A stretch of 17,487 nucleotides of DNA from JBCBKP01 sp038521625 (GCA_038521625.1 JBCBKP010000045.1:1-17487); one strand, 5' to 3'. Shown: positions 1 through 10,731, counted from the stretch's first letter. The notes: a model not told the origin generated them from the letters alone. Made by a program: numbers and translations.

Positions 1-364
1 CGACCAGCATCATCATCGCCCCCGCCGGGTTCGTCTGGCCCGCCGTCTCGACCTTGAACGCCCGCAGGCCCAGCATCCGCATGATCGGCCCCTGCACCAT
101 CTGCAGGTCCGTGATCTTCTCCAGCGGGATCGTCGACTCGGTCCGCGTCAGGATCCCCTTCTCGATCTCCAGCGTCCGGTCCGTCAGCACGCAGCGCAGC
201 CGGTCCACCCACCGCCCGACGAACAGAAGCCCCAGCGGGACCGTGATCACCAGCAGCGGGATCCCGATGATCGAGATGACGCTGATGAACAGCAGGCCCA
301 GCATGTAATACGACTTGACCTTCGGGTCGAACGTCGCCTCTCGCACGGTCGTCGGTTCGCTCAT
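1..364 (-). CDS. bPH2 (bacterial pleckstrin-like) domain membrane protein, 3' end cut by window edge
   Basis: Reading the minus strand from the ATG at 364 gives an open frame of 121 codons that runs off the window, so the C-terminus is missing. Residues about 19-50 are a long hydrophobic stretch with an internal GIP turn, fitting two closely spaced membrane helices. After a short RWVDRL linker comes the typical bPH2 (YdbS/YdbT-like) strand pattern: LTDRTLEIEKGILTR, IPLEKITDLQ, then GPIMRMLGLRAFKVETAG. Family members are membrane proteins of poorly known role. The start lies 17 bp after the stop of the NtrC-type regulator, so this is probably the last visible gene of the ileS-kinase-regulator run. 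Family assignment is from memory of the motif; the function is not known. Confidence 0.85.
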   Translation of the reverse strand, partial: MSEPTTVREATFDPKVKSYYMLGLLFISVISIIGIPLLVITVPLGLLFVGRWVDRLRCVLTDRTLEIEKGILTRTESTIPLEKITDLQMVQGPIMRMLGLRAFKVETAGQTNPAGAMMMLV

Positions 365-381
365 CCCCGCAGGCTAACGCC

Positions 382-1809
382 TCAGCCGGCCCGCCGGCCG
401 GGCTCCTCGATGTCGAGGTGCTTCATCTTCTTGTAGAGCGTCGTCCGGTTGATCGCCAGCGCGTCCGCCGTCGCCTGGCGGTTCCAGTCGTTCGCCTCCA
501 GCGCCCGCATAATGATCTTCCGCTCCGGCTCTAGCAACGCGTCGGCCAAGGGGATCGCCCGATACGGCCCCGGGTCGTCACCGCCCGTCAGCGCCGCGAG
601 CATCCCGCCGTCCTCGCCGCTCGCGATCTGCGGCGGCAGGTCGGCCAGCTCGATCCGATCGCCGCGGCACAGCACCGCGGCCCGCTCGACGATGTTCGCG
701 AGCTCACGCACGTTGCCGGGGAACGTATACCGACGCAGCGCCTGCATCGCCTCGTCGCTGAAGCCCGAGATCTCGCGCTCGAGCTCGCCCGCGTGCTGCT
801 TCAGGAAATGCTCGGCCAGCAGCGGGATGTCGCTCACGCGCTCTCGCAGCGGCGGCAGCTCGATCTTCACGACGTTGATGCGGTAGTACAGGTCCTGCCG
901 GAAGCTGCCGTCGGCGACCAGCTTCTCGAGCGGCTGGTTGCTCGCGAGGATCACGCGCGCGTCCACCTCGATCGTCTCGGTCGAGCCCACCGGCTCGAAC
1001 CTGCGTTCCTGCAGCACACGCAGCAGCTTCAGCTGCATCGCCGCGCTCGCCGAGTTGATCTCGTCCAGGAAGATCGTCCCGCCGTCCGCCGCCTTGAACC
1101 GGCCGACCTTGTCCGCGTGCGCCCCCGTGAAGCTCCCCTTCACGTGCCCGAACAGCTCGCTCTCCAGCAGCGTCTCCGGGATCGACCCGCACGAGATCTC
1201 GACGAACGGCCTCGCGGCCCGCTGGCTCTGCCGGTGGATCGCACGCGCCACCAGGCTCTTGCCCGTCCCGCTCTCGCCCGACATCAGGACCGTCGTCCGG
1301 CTCGGCGCGACCGCTTCCACCAGCTCATACACCTTCCGCATCCGCGGGTCGCCGCCCACGATCGACCCCATCCCGAACCGGTCGTCCAGCTGCCTCCGCA
1401 GGCTGCGGTTCTCCGACGCCAGCCGCTCGTGACGCAGCGCCCGCTCAAGCGCCAGCTCCAGCTCCGCGTCCACGATCGGCTTGGTCAGGAAGTCCACCGC
1501 GCCCCTGCGCAGCGCCTCAACCGCGGCCTCGATCGTCCCGTACCCCGTCATCATGATCACCGCCGTCGACGGGAACCGCTCCGCGGACTCCGCCAGCAGC
1601 GCCATCCCGCCCATGCGCGGCATCGAGACGTCCGTCAGCATCACCTGCACCGGCCGCCCGCCGCGTTCCGCGTCCTCGAGCGCCGAGACCGCCTCGCGCC
1701 CGTCGATCGCCGTCGACGCGTCGTAGCCCTCCTCGACAAGCAGCTCCGCGAGCGACTCCGCGACGATCGGGTCGTCGTCCACCACCAGGATCCGTGCCGC
1801 GCCGCCCAT
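382..1809 (-). CDS. sigma-54-dependent response regulator, NtrC family
   Basis: 475 residues with the full three-domain layout. The receiver domain covers about 1-125, with acidic cluster DDD11-13, phospho-acceptor D60 in LTDVSMP, T88 and K110. The AAA+ sigma-54 interaction domain covers about 148-385, with Walker A GESGTGKS at 178-185, the sigma-54 contact loop GSFTGA at 225-230, Walker B GTIFLDE at 244-250 and an R-finger region near FRQDLYYR. A Fis-type helix-turn-helix lies at about 425-467 (ERKIIMRALEANDWNRQATA). The contact loop has Ser in place of the second residue of canonical GAFTGA, a mild change that should still couple to sigma-54. Phosphorylation by the adjacent kinase should license ATP-driven open-complex formation at sigma-54 promoters. 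Targets are not evident; I saw no clear -24/-12 site in the window. The start is 16 bp past the kinase stop. Confidence 0.96.
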   Translation of the reverse strand: MGGAARILVVDDDPIVAESLAELLVEEGYDASTAIDGREAVSALEDAERGGRPVQVMLTDVSMPRMGGMALLAESAERFPSTAVIMMTGYGTIEAAVEALRRGAVDFLTKPIVDAELELALERALRHERLASENRSLRRQLDDRFGMGSIVGGDPRMRKVYELVEAVAPSRTTVLMSGESGTGKSLVARAIHRQSQRAARPFVEISCGSIPETLLESELFGHVKGSFTGAHADKVGRFKAADGGTIFLDEINSASAAMQLKLLRVLQERRFEPVGSTETIEVDARVILASNQPLEKLVADGSFRQDLYYRINVVKIELPPLRERVSDIPLLAEHFLKQHAGELEREISGFSDEAMQALRRYTFPGNVRELANIVERAAVLCRGDRIELADLPPQIASGEDGGMLAALTGGDDPGPYRAIPLADALLEPERKIIMRALEANDWNRQATADALAINRTTLYKKMKHLDIEEPGRRAG

Positions 1810-1825
1810 CAGTCATGCCCACCCA

Positions 1826-2701
1826 TCAAGCGGCCTCCTCGATCGGCCGCGGCCACGCCGCGCGCAGCACCGCCCCGGGCCGCTCTCGCTCCGGCCCGGT
1901 GCCACGCACGAGCTCGATCCGACCGCCCAGCTCCTCGAGCACGCCCCGCGCGATCGCCAGCCCGAGCCCGCGATCGCCCGCGGCCCCGCAGCGCGTGCTG
2001 AACCCGTGGTCGAACGCCGTCGAACCCGCCGGCACCTCGGGCGGGCCGGCGCCGTCGTCCTCGATCTCCATCCGCAGCTCGCGGTCGTCGCCCGACACGC
2101 GCAGCACGATCAGCCCCTCGCCCGGTGCGTCTCCCGCGCCGAGCGCTTCCTCAACGCTCTCCAGCGCGTTCCGCAGACCGTTCAGCATCACGCTGTACAT
2201 CGGCCCCGCCGGCAGCCGCCCGACCCGGTCGTCCACCTCGACCAGCACGCGCACGCCCGAGTCGAACGCCACCGGACGCACCACCTCCGCGGCATGCTCG
2301 GCCGACTCCAGCAGCGTCGCACCGGCGCCCGCCGCGCGCCGCAGCGGGCCGCCCGCGGTCGCGCCGACAAGCTCGGCCATCCGCTCCAGAGCCGCGCTGA
2401 CCGTCTCGATCTGCCGGCGCGTCCGCTCGATCTCTTCTTCGCCCGGCCGCACACCCGAGACATCAAGCCCGCGCATCGCCAGGCGGATCCAGCGCAGCGA
2501 GCCGTCCAGCAGCCCGCGCAGCTCGTGCGTCAGCGTCGACAGCTGCTCCGCGGCGCCGGGCGCTCCGCCCCGCGGCGCACCGGCGGTCCGCGATCCATCT
2601 TGGCCATCCGGCGTGCGGCTCACACCCGCGTCATCGGCCAGACGTTGCACCGGCTCGACATCGGGCACGTGCGATGTTGCGCGCACGCAACGCCCGATCA
2701 C
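1826..2701 (-). CDS. sensor-less histidine kinase, partner of the NtrC-type regulator
   Basis: 291 residues from a GTG at 2701. The H-box is LSTLTHELRG with H59. The HATPase domain follows: N-box MLNGLRNALES (N174/N178), G1 box EDDGAG (D216-G219), F-box FDHGFSTR, and G2 box GDRGLGLAIARG (242-252). No membrane segment, PAS or GAF domain is visible, and only about 50 low-complexity residues precede the H-box. It is therefore a soluble NtrB-like kinase whose signal must come from elsewhere. The reading frame opens 9 bp after the ileS stop, and its stop is 16 bp before the regulator start, so the pair is surely cotranscribed. The start is uncertain: no good Shine-Dalgarno precedes 2701, and the in-frame GTG at about residue 27 (VSRTPDG) would give a shorter protein without losing any domain. 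Confidence 0.93.
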   Translation of the reverse strand: MIGRCVRATSHVPDVEPVQRLADDAGVSRTPDGQDGSRTAGAPRGGAPGAAEQLSTLTHELRGLLDGSLRWIRLAMRGLDVSGVRPGEEEIERTRRQIETVSAALERMAELVGATAGGPLRRAAGAGATLLESAEHAAEVVRPVAFDSGVRVLVEVDDRVGRLPAGPMYSVMLNGLRNALESVEEALGAGDAPGEGLIVLRVSGDDRELRMEIEDDGAGPPEVPAGSTAFDHGFSTRCGAAGDRGLGLAIARGVLEELGGRIELVRGTGPERERPGAVLRAAWPRPIEEAA

Positions 2702-2710
2702 GGCGGAGGC

Positions 2711-5608
<2,898 letters not shown>

Positions 5609-5743
5609 GCTCGGACATTGTTGTCAGCCCGAAGCCTCGGCGCAGCAAGACTCTCAGGATCCGCCGCACGCGGTCCCGGTCACTTCCCTGATGCCCGTTG
5701 CCCGTTGCCCGTTGCCCGTTGCCCGATGCCCGATGCCCAAGCC
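5609..5743. other. intergenic spacer between ileS and the DUF2617-like gene
   Basis: 135 bp between the stop of the DUF2617-like gene and the ileS start. Apart from the heptamer satellite (listed separately) it holds no convincing promoter, hairpin terminator or RNA gene. Whether ileS has its own promoter here cannot be decided by eye. Confidence 0.5.
5693..5734. repeat. heptanucleotide tandem repeat (GCCCGTT)4(GCCCGAT)2
   Basis: Four exact tandem copies of GCCCGTT (5693-5720) are followed by two copies of GCCCGAT (5721-5734) and a broken GCCCAAG. On the minus strand it reads as GGGCAAC units. It sits 9 bp past the stop of the DUF2617-like gene and about 85 bp upstream of ileS. A 7-bp unit shifts the reading frame with every copy, so it is expected only in non-coding DNA. 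Copy number is likely to vary between strains through slippage. Confidence 0.95.
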
Positions 5744-6286
5744 TCAGCCGTGCTCGAAGATCGTCTGCGACCGCAGCACGTGACCGCCCGAGGCGATCAG
5801 GTGATAGCACTGGACGTGCACTTCCTTGCTGAACCGCTGGAAATCAACGACGGTCAGGTTCTCGCCAGACTCGTCGCCCCAGGCCTCGACGGCCGCCTCG
5901 GCGTCCTCCGCGTAGTCGCGCATCTCCGCCAGCGTCGCCTCGAACAGATTCTCGGAGAGCTGCTCCGACTGCACCGTCGTCATGTACGACAGGCCGGTCG
6001 AGTTGAACGACCGGTCGAAGTCGTGCTCGCCGTTGCACGCGAAACTCGTCACCATCCCAGACTCGGGAAGCCGCGTCCCGTCCCGCCCGACCGCCTCGGT
6101 CAGGCACGCGTCGCGGTGCCCGAAACGCACCGCGTGCTCGCCACGCATCACCCACAGCTCGATGTCGTACGCCCCGTGCCGGATCACACGACGGTTCCGC
6201 ATCGTGAAGTGCTCAGGGTGCAACGCGCGATCGTACAGACCAAGGTGATGCGTCAGGGTGACGTTCGGACGAATCAATTGGTTCAT
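5744..6286 (-). CDS. DUF2617-like protein of unknown function
   Basis: 180 residues from the ATG at 6286. An upstream in-frame extension exists, but this start is preferred because GGAG lies 6 nt before it and the protein begins at once with family-like sequence. Visible motifs are LYDRALHPEHF near the N-terminus, then RRVIRHGAYDIELWVM, a central ESGMVTSFACNGEHDFDRSFNSTGLSYMTTVQSE segment (given here only as position about 90-125), and the C-terminal VVDFQRFSKEVHVQCYHL followed by VLRSQTIFE. This order matches what I remember of DUF2617 proteins (LYGRPLHPELF, later SYINVQ, final SQSLF). There is no signal peptide or membrane segment, so it is probably cytoplasmic. It is transcribed toward ileS and divergently from the HEAT-repeat gene. 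No biochemical role is known to me. Confidence 0.8.
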   Translation of the reverse strand: MNQLIRPNVTLTHHLGLYDRALHPEHFTMRNRRVIRHGAYDIELWVMRGEHAVRFGHRDACLTEAVGRDGTRLPESGMVTSFACNGEHDFDRSFNSTGLSYMTTVQSEQLSENLFEATLAEMRDYAEDAEAAVEAWGDESGENLTVVDFQRFSKEVHVQCYHLIASGGHVLRSQTIFEHG

Positions 6287-6613
6287 GGCCGTCTCCGTCT
6301 CGCGACCCCTTCGCCCCCTGACCGCCAATCTCTCGGCCCCGTTCCCGCGGCTGAACCATGAGCCGCGATCTCGTGATCCGGACCTGCTTCGTCCGAATGA
6401 CGGGCCGATGCGTTCGCGTTCGATGAGGCTCGGTGGGTTTCCTTCCCGACAGGGTCTTCGCCGTCGCTCCGTCGACAACGAGACAACCCCCACAGTTCCG
6501 GCCGGATTTCGCCGGCGACCACAAGATATGGCAAAGCCATTGGCTGAGTCCACCAAGAAGTTGAAGGCGACACGAATGGCGTCAATTCCTTACGCCTTCT
6601 TTGCAATTTCTTG
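6287..6613. other. divergent intergenic region, 327 bp
   Basis: This spacer separates the DUF2617-like gene (minus) from the HEAT-repeat gene (plus) and must hold both promoters. It is visibly richer in A/T near 6520-6613 than the flanking genes. A perfect short inverted repeat lies at 6528-6540 (ATGGC-AAA-GCCAT). A second, GCCGG-N6-CCGGC, lies just before it at about 6500-6516. A weak plus-strand candidate is TTGAAG at 6561-6566 with AATTCC 17 bp later; the -10 match is poor, so I do not call a promoter. No small RNA, riboswitch or further gene was recognised. Frames open through this region lack start signals. Confidence 0.5.
6293..6296 (-). promoter_or_regulatory. ribosome binding site (GGAG) fixing the DUF2617-like start
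   Basis: On the minus strand GGAG is followed by 6 nt and the ATG at 6286. This supports the 180-residue product over the 270-residue frame that opens at 6556. Confidence 0.7.
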
Positions 6614-8860
6614 ATGATCATGCATTTGCGCGCCCTTAACAAGATCGATCCCCACGGAGCCACGCCGAAAGCGCTTGATCGATTGCCGATCGACCTCCGC
6701 GTCGAGTCCCTGGTTTCGGCGATTCGCGCGATCCCCAGCTCCGAGCAACCCGCGCTCGCCGCGGCCTTCGTGGCCCTCCTCCGCGCCCCGAATCGACCCG
6801 GCACCGCCGATCTCGACCTCTCGCCCTCCGGGCTCATCCCAACGCTCGGACGCTGGCTCCGCCGCCACGATCCCGCCGAAGCCCCTCAGATCGCCGCCGT
6901 CGGGCTCGTCCGCTGCTGGAATCGGCTGCCCGCCAAGCCGAGGTCCGTCGCGCTCAAGCTCGGCGCCCGACTCTGGCCCGCGGCCGTCGAGACCGTCGCC
7001 GCCGGCGCGGACGACCGCGATCGAGCCGGCCTCGTCGCCTTCCTGGCAGACCACCCCCTCGCGTCGCACCTCGCCCTCGCGGTGCCGCACCTCGACGACG
7101 AGACCCACCGCAAGACCGCGGTCCGAGCCATCGGCGGCGCCTGGGGCCGCCTCGTCGGCGCGATCCTGACCGATGACGACGACCGCGAACTGCTCGGCGA
7201 GCCCCTCCGCTCCTGGGTCCGCCGCCCCGTCGCCAAGGACGAGGCCTCGCTCGCACGCGAGACCGAGCTCGTCGCGGGCGCTCTCGCCGACGCGGTCGAG
7301 AGCTACGAGACCCACGGGCAGCGCGACCTCGTCGCCGCGGCCGTCGTCCTGCTCGCCCTCGGGCGTGGGGGCCGGCGCCTGGCAGAGCTGCTCGCCGCCG
7401 AATCACCCGCCTCCGAAGAAGCCGGACGGCTGCTCCGCGCCACGCTCCGCCGCCACCGCTCGCCGATGATGCGCCGCGCCGCCTGGCGCTGGCTCGCGCA
7501 CGGCGCCGTCGGCTCGGCGGCGCTCGACCGCCTCGGGCGCGCCCGCGGCCCGCTCGAGCACCGCGCCGTCCTCGACGCCGCGCACCTCGCCCTCAATCCC
7601 AAGCGCCGCCGCGCGATGGCCATGCTCGAGCCCGCGACGCACACCGAAGACGACGTCCCCGCGCTCGCGCCGGGCGGCCCGTTGCCCGGCACCGAAGACC
7701 TCGCGGTCCTCCCCGCCGCGGCCCGTCGCGCCCTGCCGGGCCTGATCCGCGCGATCGACCCGCCCGCCCGGGCCCTCCGGCTCGCCGTCGAGCCGATGCT
7801 CGCCGACCCCGACGACCGCGCCCGGCTCGCGGCGCTCGCCGCCGCCGATGTCCGCGACCTGCCAGACTTCGTGCTCGACCCCTGCCCGCCGGTCAGCCGA
7901 TCGGCCGCCTGGCGCTGGTCCACGGTCGGCGCCGACGGCGGGCCCGCCAGGCCCACACGCCCGGCCGCCGCCGCGCGCGTCCGGATCGGCTCCTGCCTGA
8001 CCGCGTCGCCGCACCCGACGACGCGGCTGGCGATCCGCGAGGAGCTCGCCCGCCTCGACCCCTGGGCCGACACCACCGCCTCCCGCATCGCCATGCGACG
8101 CTGGCGCCTTGACAACAGAGAGGCCGCCGACCGCGAGCTCGTCGGGCGCCTCGCCGACGGCGACGCCGCCGAGCGGCGCAGCGCCCTCCGCGTGATCCGC
8201 GCTCTCGGCCTCGAGCACGAGCGCGCCGCGGACGTCATCGCCGCGGCCGCCATCCCGCTCGACGCCTTCGAGGGCGCCGACACCATCGTCGCGTTCGCGG
8301 TCTCGATCCTCGGACGCATCGGCACGCCCGAGGCCGCCCGCGCCCTCGCCGCCGCGCTGCGTTCCGAGCACCCGCGCGTCCGCGCCAACGCGATCGAGTC
8401 GGCCGCGCGCCGCGGCATCCCGCCCGAGCTCCGCGAGACGCTCGCCGCCGCCGTCACCGACGACAACCACCGCGTCCGCGCGAGCGCCGCCCGCGCCAGG
8501 CTCCGCGACGCCGCCGGCCAGGGCCTGCGCTCGTCCACCTCCCGCATCTACGAGCCCGCCGCGCTCGAGGTCGTCACGAGGATGCTCGACGACGAACGAC
8601 CCATGCACCGCCTCGCCGGCGCGTGGCTCGCCGAACGCGAGCTCGCCGAGTGCCCCGAACGCTTCGGCCGCGCCCTGCGCCCGATCGCCGAACGCGTGAC
8701 CAGGCTCTCGCGCGAGGAGCCCGAGATCGCCGTCCGGCGCCGCGCCAAGCGCGTCGCCGCCCGCATGTACGCCGGGCTCAGCCGCCGACGCGGCGAGCGC
8801 ACCGAACCCGAGCGCGTCGAGCCGCGCGAGGCCCGGATCAAGCTCACCAGCGCCGCCTGA
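6614..8860 (+). CDS. large HEAT-repeat protein, function unknown
   Basis: 748 residues, rich in Ala, Arg and Leu. Helical repeats are clearest at about 550-650: VAFAVSILGRIGTPEAARAL, LRSEHPRVRANAIESAARRG, then VTDDNHRVRASAARARLRD, the alternating helix pattern of HEAT repeats. Earlier regions (for example LRRHRSPMMRRAAWRWLAHG) look like more degenerate repeats. There is no signal peptide, membrane helix or catalytic motif. HEAT proteins usually serve as protein-binding scaffolds. TTG at 6611, ATG at 6614 and ATG at 6620 are all in frame within 10 bp; none has a clear Shine-Dalgarno, and 6614 is chosen as the first ATG. The next gene starts 4 bp after the stop, so the two are very likely one operon and may act together at the inner membrane. 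Confidence 0.85.
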   Translation: MIMHLRALNKIDPHGATPKALDRLPIDLRVESLVSAIRAIPSSEQPALAAAFVALLRAPNRPGTADLDLSPSGLIPTLGRWLRRHDPAEAPQIAAVGLVRCWNRLPAKPRSVALKLGARLWPAAVETVAAGADDRDRAGLVAFLADHPLASHLALAVPHLDDETHRKTAVRAIGGAWGRLVGAILTDDDDRELLGEPLRSWVRRPVAKDEASLARETELVAGALADAVESYETHGQRDLVAAAVVLLALGRGGRRLAELLAAESPASEEAGRLLRATLRRHRSPMMRRAAWRWLAHGAVGSAALDRLGRARGPLEHRAVLDAAHLALNPKRRRAMAMLEPATHTEDDVPALAPGGPLPGTEDLAVLPAAARRALPGLIRAIDPPARALRLAVEPMLADPDDRARLAALAAADVRDLPDFVLDPCPPVSRSAAWRWSTVGADGGPARPTRPAAAARVRIGSCLTASPHPTTRLAIREELARLDPWADTTASRIAMRRWRLDNREAADRELVGRLADGDAAERRSALRVIRALGLEHERAADVIAAAAIPLDAFEGADTIVAFAVSILGRIGTPEAARALAAALRSEHPRVRANAIESAARRGIPPELRETLAAAVTDDNHRVRASAARARLRDAAGQGLRSSTSRIYEPAALEVVTRMLDDERPMHRLAGAWLAERELAECPERFGRALRPIAERVTRLSREEPEIAVRRRAKRVAARMYAGLSRRRGERTEPERVEPREARIKLTSAA

Positions 8861-8864
8861 ACCC

Positions 8865-9269
8865 ATGACGCCCACAGCGACCCAACCGCCCCAGCCGATC
8901 CAGCTCGTCACGAGCGACGACCCGGTCACGCCCAGCCTCGGCTGGGAGGTCACCAGCTGGCCCGGGCTCATCCTCGCCTGCGCCGTGCTGCTCTCGGTCG
9001 CGGTCGCGCTGCACCAGCGCGCCCTCCGCCGCAAGCAGATGCCCGTCGAGCGGCTCGCCGCACGCGACCTGGGCTCGATCATGGGACTGCCGGGCGACGA
9101 GCGCCGCGCCCTCGACCGCCTGGCCGACCAGGCCGGCCTGACCTCGTCGGTCCCGCTGCTGCTCAGCCGCTCGCTGCTCCGCGAGGCCATCCGCGCCCGC
9201 CAGACCGCCGGCGGCCCCGACGCCGCCCGCCTCGCCCGCGCGGCCCGACGCCTCGGGGCGCTCGGCTAG
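8865..9269 (+). CDS. small single-pass membrane protein, function unknown
   Basis: 134 residues. A proline-rich N-terminal tail is followed by one membrane helix at about 32-49 (WPGLILACAVLLSVAVAL). A basic stop-transfer stretch (HQRALRRKQ) follows, placing the C-terminal domain in the cytoplasm. That domain (about 70-134) is helical, with LPGDERRALDRLADQAGL and PLLLSRSLLREAIRA. I do not recognise a named family. It starts 4 bp after the HEAT-repeat gene, which suggests translational coupling and a shared function. Its stop is followed 30 bp later by the first REP-like hairpin, which may end the transcript. Confidence 0.8.
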   Translation: MTPTATQPPQPIQLVTSDDPVTPSLGWEVTSWPGLILACAVLLSVAVALHQRALRRKQMPVERLAARDLGSIMGLPGDERRALDRLADQAGLTSSVPLLLSRSLLREAIRARQTAGGPDAARLARAARRLGALG

Positions 9270-9298
9270 TCACCACATCCACGTCCGGACGCGCGATG

Positions 9299-9323
9299 CC
9301 CCCTCTCACGAGAGGGGCTCGTT
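9299..9323 (-). repeat. REP-like palindromic element, copy 1 (inverted), possible terminator
   Basis: Read on the minus strand it begins AACGAGCCCC and contains CTCTCGTGAGAG, ending in a G run. On the plus strand CCCCTCTC (9300-9307) pairs perfectly with GAGAGGGG (9310-9317), an 8-bp stem with a very tight loop, or 7 bp with a tetraloop. It lies 30 bp past the small membrane-protein gene and could end its transcript, but no U-tract follows. With copy 2 it forms an inverted pair: GGGGCTCGTT at 9314-9323 is complementary to AACGAGCCCC at 9367-9376. Confidence 0.75.
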
Positions 9324-9366
9324 GATCGCGACGCGCTCTCGGGCGACCACGAGCGCCGGCAGCAAG

Positions 9367-9394
9367 AACGAGCCCCTGTCGCCTCGGGGTGCTC
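9367..9394 (+). repeat. REP-like palindromic element, copy 2
   Basis: Begins AACGAGCCCC, then TGTCGCCT and CGGGGTGCTC. GAGC/GCTC and CCC/GGG can pair as a hairpin. It is in the opposite orientation to copy 1 with 43 bp between their AACGAGCCCC arms, as in paired REP (BIME-like) arrangements. Confidence 0.65.
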
Positions 9395-9443
9395 GGCGAA
9401 GGCTCGCTGAGCGCCGCGAGACGCAGCGGCCGATGATCCGATC

Positions 9444-9447
9444 GGAG
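9444..9447 (+). promoter_or_regulatory. ribosome binding site (GGAG) fixing the FGE-like start
   Basis: GGAG followed by 9 nt and the ATG at 9457. The protein from 9457 begins directly with a signal peptide. Starts farther upstream (9322, 9433) would bury it behind an Arg-rich leader that reads through REP-like DNA. Confidence 0.7.
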
Positions 9448-9456
9448 ATAACGCGC

Positions 9457-10731
9457 ATGCGTGCATGGGTCCAGTTCACCGTGGTCGCCGCGCTCGTGAC
9501 GATCGGCACCTCCCAAGAGACCGTGGATCCGCCCTACGGCCTGCCGGATGTCGGGCTCGGGTGGCTCGCCGTCGGCGACCCAGGGAACAAGGGCTACGAC
9601 CTCAACGAGCTCGACAATTCCACGCTCCAAGACCTCGGGTTTAGATCACGGCTGGATGGGCGCGGCTCGGTCGGGTACCAGTTCCTGATCACCAGATCGG
9701 AGATCACCACGGGCGACTGGTTCGAGTTTGTGTCCCGATTCTCGACGCTATCCGACGAACTCGGAGATCAGCTCCGCGTGTTGCGCTCCGGCATGTCCGA
9801 GGACATCTTCTATGCCGGTCCTGGCACGAGATACACGCTGCAAGACGATCCGCTCGGTATCGTTCCGCGAAGCCAGCTGACGATGCAGCCCCGGCACGCG
9901 ATGCTGTACTGCAATTGGCTCCACAACGGCCGCGGGGACGACCCCGAGACGCTCTTCGACGGCGCGTATGACCTCGCGACCTTCGACGCCGATCCCGAGG
10001 CGGCGTTCGACTCGGGGCTGTTCTCAGTCCGACGACCCGATGCGCGGGTCTGGATCCCGACGATCGACGAGTTCCTGAAGGCGGCGTACTACACGCCGGA
10101 CAAGAACGGTTCCGGACCGGGGTGGTACTACCACCCGCACGCGTCCGACGCGCCGCCGGTCTACGCGTTCCCGCCCGAGGGCGACGCCGCGCCGGTCGGC
10201 ATGCCGTTCGAGGAGTATCAGGCGGCGTTCAACTTCCCCGATTGGTGCCTGCCGATGGGCATGTATCCCGACACACAGAGCCCGTGGGGCCTGATCGACG
10301 TGATCGCCGGCAACAGGGAGGCTGTTGCGGGCATCGATCGGCGCGGCGCGAATGTCCCGGCCCCCCTCAACGACATCGCGATGATGCTAGTTGGTTCTTC
10401 ATGCGAGGTCACAAGGCCATTCGCGACCCTGTCGTTTCGGGTGACGGCACTATCGATCTCGCCCGCTGGCTTCCGCCTCGCGACGGCCGGGCCGGGCCAG
10501 CGCCCCTGCTCGCTGATCGATTATGCACCGCCGTTCGGCCTGCACTCGCAGGCCGATGTTCTGCGATTCCTTGAGCTGTACCTCGACGACGGCGACGAAC
10601 GGACCTCGATCCTCACCGACCCGGTCTGGTACGCCAACGAGGACGACATCGCCGAGTTCGTGCGGCTGTTCTTCGAGGGTTGCGCCGACGAGCCCCTTCG
10701 TGGCTCCGTCGCTTCGCCTATCAATCCCTAG
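9457..10731 (+). CDS. secreted FGE/SUMF1-fold protein with degenerate GC-type dockerin-like tail
   Basis: 424 residues. Residues 1-20 form a short signal peptide (AWVQFTVVAALVTIG). The FGE-sulfatase (SUMF1/PvdO) fold follows at about 70-345: YQFLITRSEITTGDWFEFVSRF, QPRHAMLYCNWLH (148-156), RVWIPTIDEFLKAAYY, SPWGLIDVIAGNREAV (275-290) and the closing SPAGFRLATAG. True formylglycine-generating enzymes use a Cys pair near the C-terminus. Here only C316 (GSSCEVTR) is seen nearby, so a structural or binding role is more likely than catalysis. Residues 351-409 (CSLIDYAPPFG, ADVLRFLELY, then DDIAEFVRLFFEGC) resemble the two-repeat GC-type dockerin of Phycisphaerae, with poor Ca-loop residues. GC of about 60% in one hand-counted line is lower than in the neighbours. 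The 3' end overlaps the convergent hydrolase gene by 11 bp. Confidence 0.85.
   Translation: MRAWVQFTVVAALVTIGTSQETVDPPYGLPDVGLGWLAVGDPGNKGYDLNELDNSTLQDLGFRSRLDGRGSVGYQFLITRSEITTGDWFEFVSRFSTLSDELGDQLRVLRSGMSEDIFYAGPGTRYTLQDDPLGIVPRSQLTMQPRHAMLYCNWLHNGRGDDPETLFDGAYDLATFDADPEAAFDSGLFSVRRPDARVWIPTIDEFLKAAYYTPDKNGSGPGWYYHPHASDAPPVYAFPPEGDAAPVGMPFEEYQAAFNFPDWCLPMGMYPDTQSPWGLIDVIAGNREAVAGIDRRGANVPAPLNDIAMMLVGSSCEVTRPFATLSFRVTALSISPAGFRLATAGPGQRPCSLIDYAPPFGLHSQADVLRFLELYLDDGDERTSILTDPVWYANEDDIAEFVRLFFEGCADEPLRGSVASPINP

Noticed and set aside
6575..6604. A sigma-54 promoter before the HEAT-repeat gene
   Set aside because: A TGGC and a TTGC-like core are present, but the GG-to-GC spacing is not the required 10 bp.
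7403..9190. A minus-strand open frame of 595 codons opposite the HEAT-repeat gene
   Set aside because: Gly/Arg-rich shadow with no motif. The plus-strand product has coherent HEAT repeats and an operon partner.
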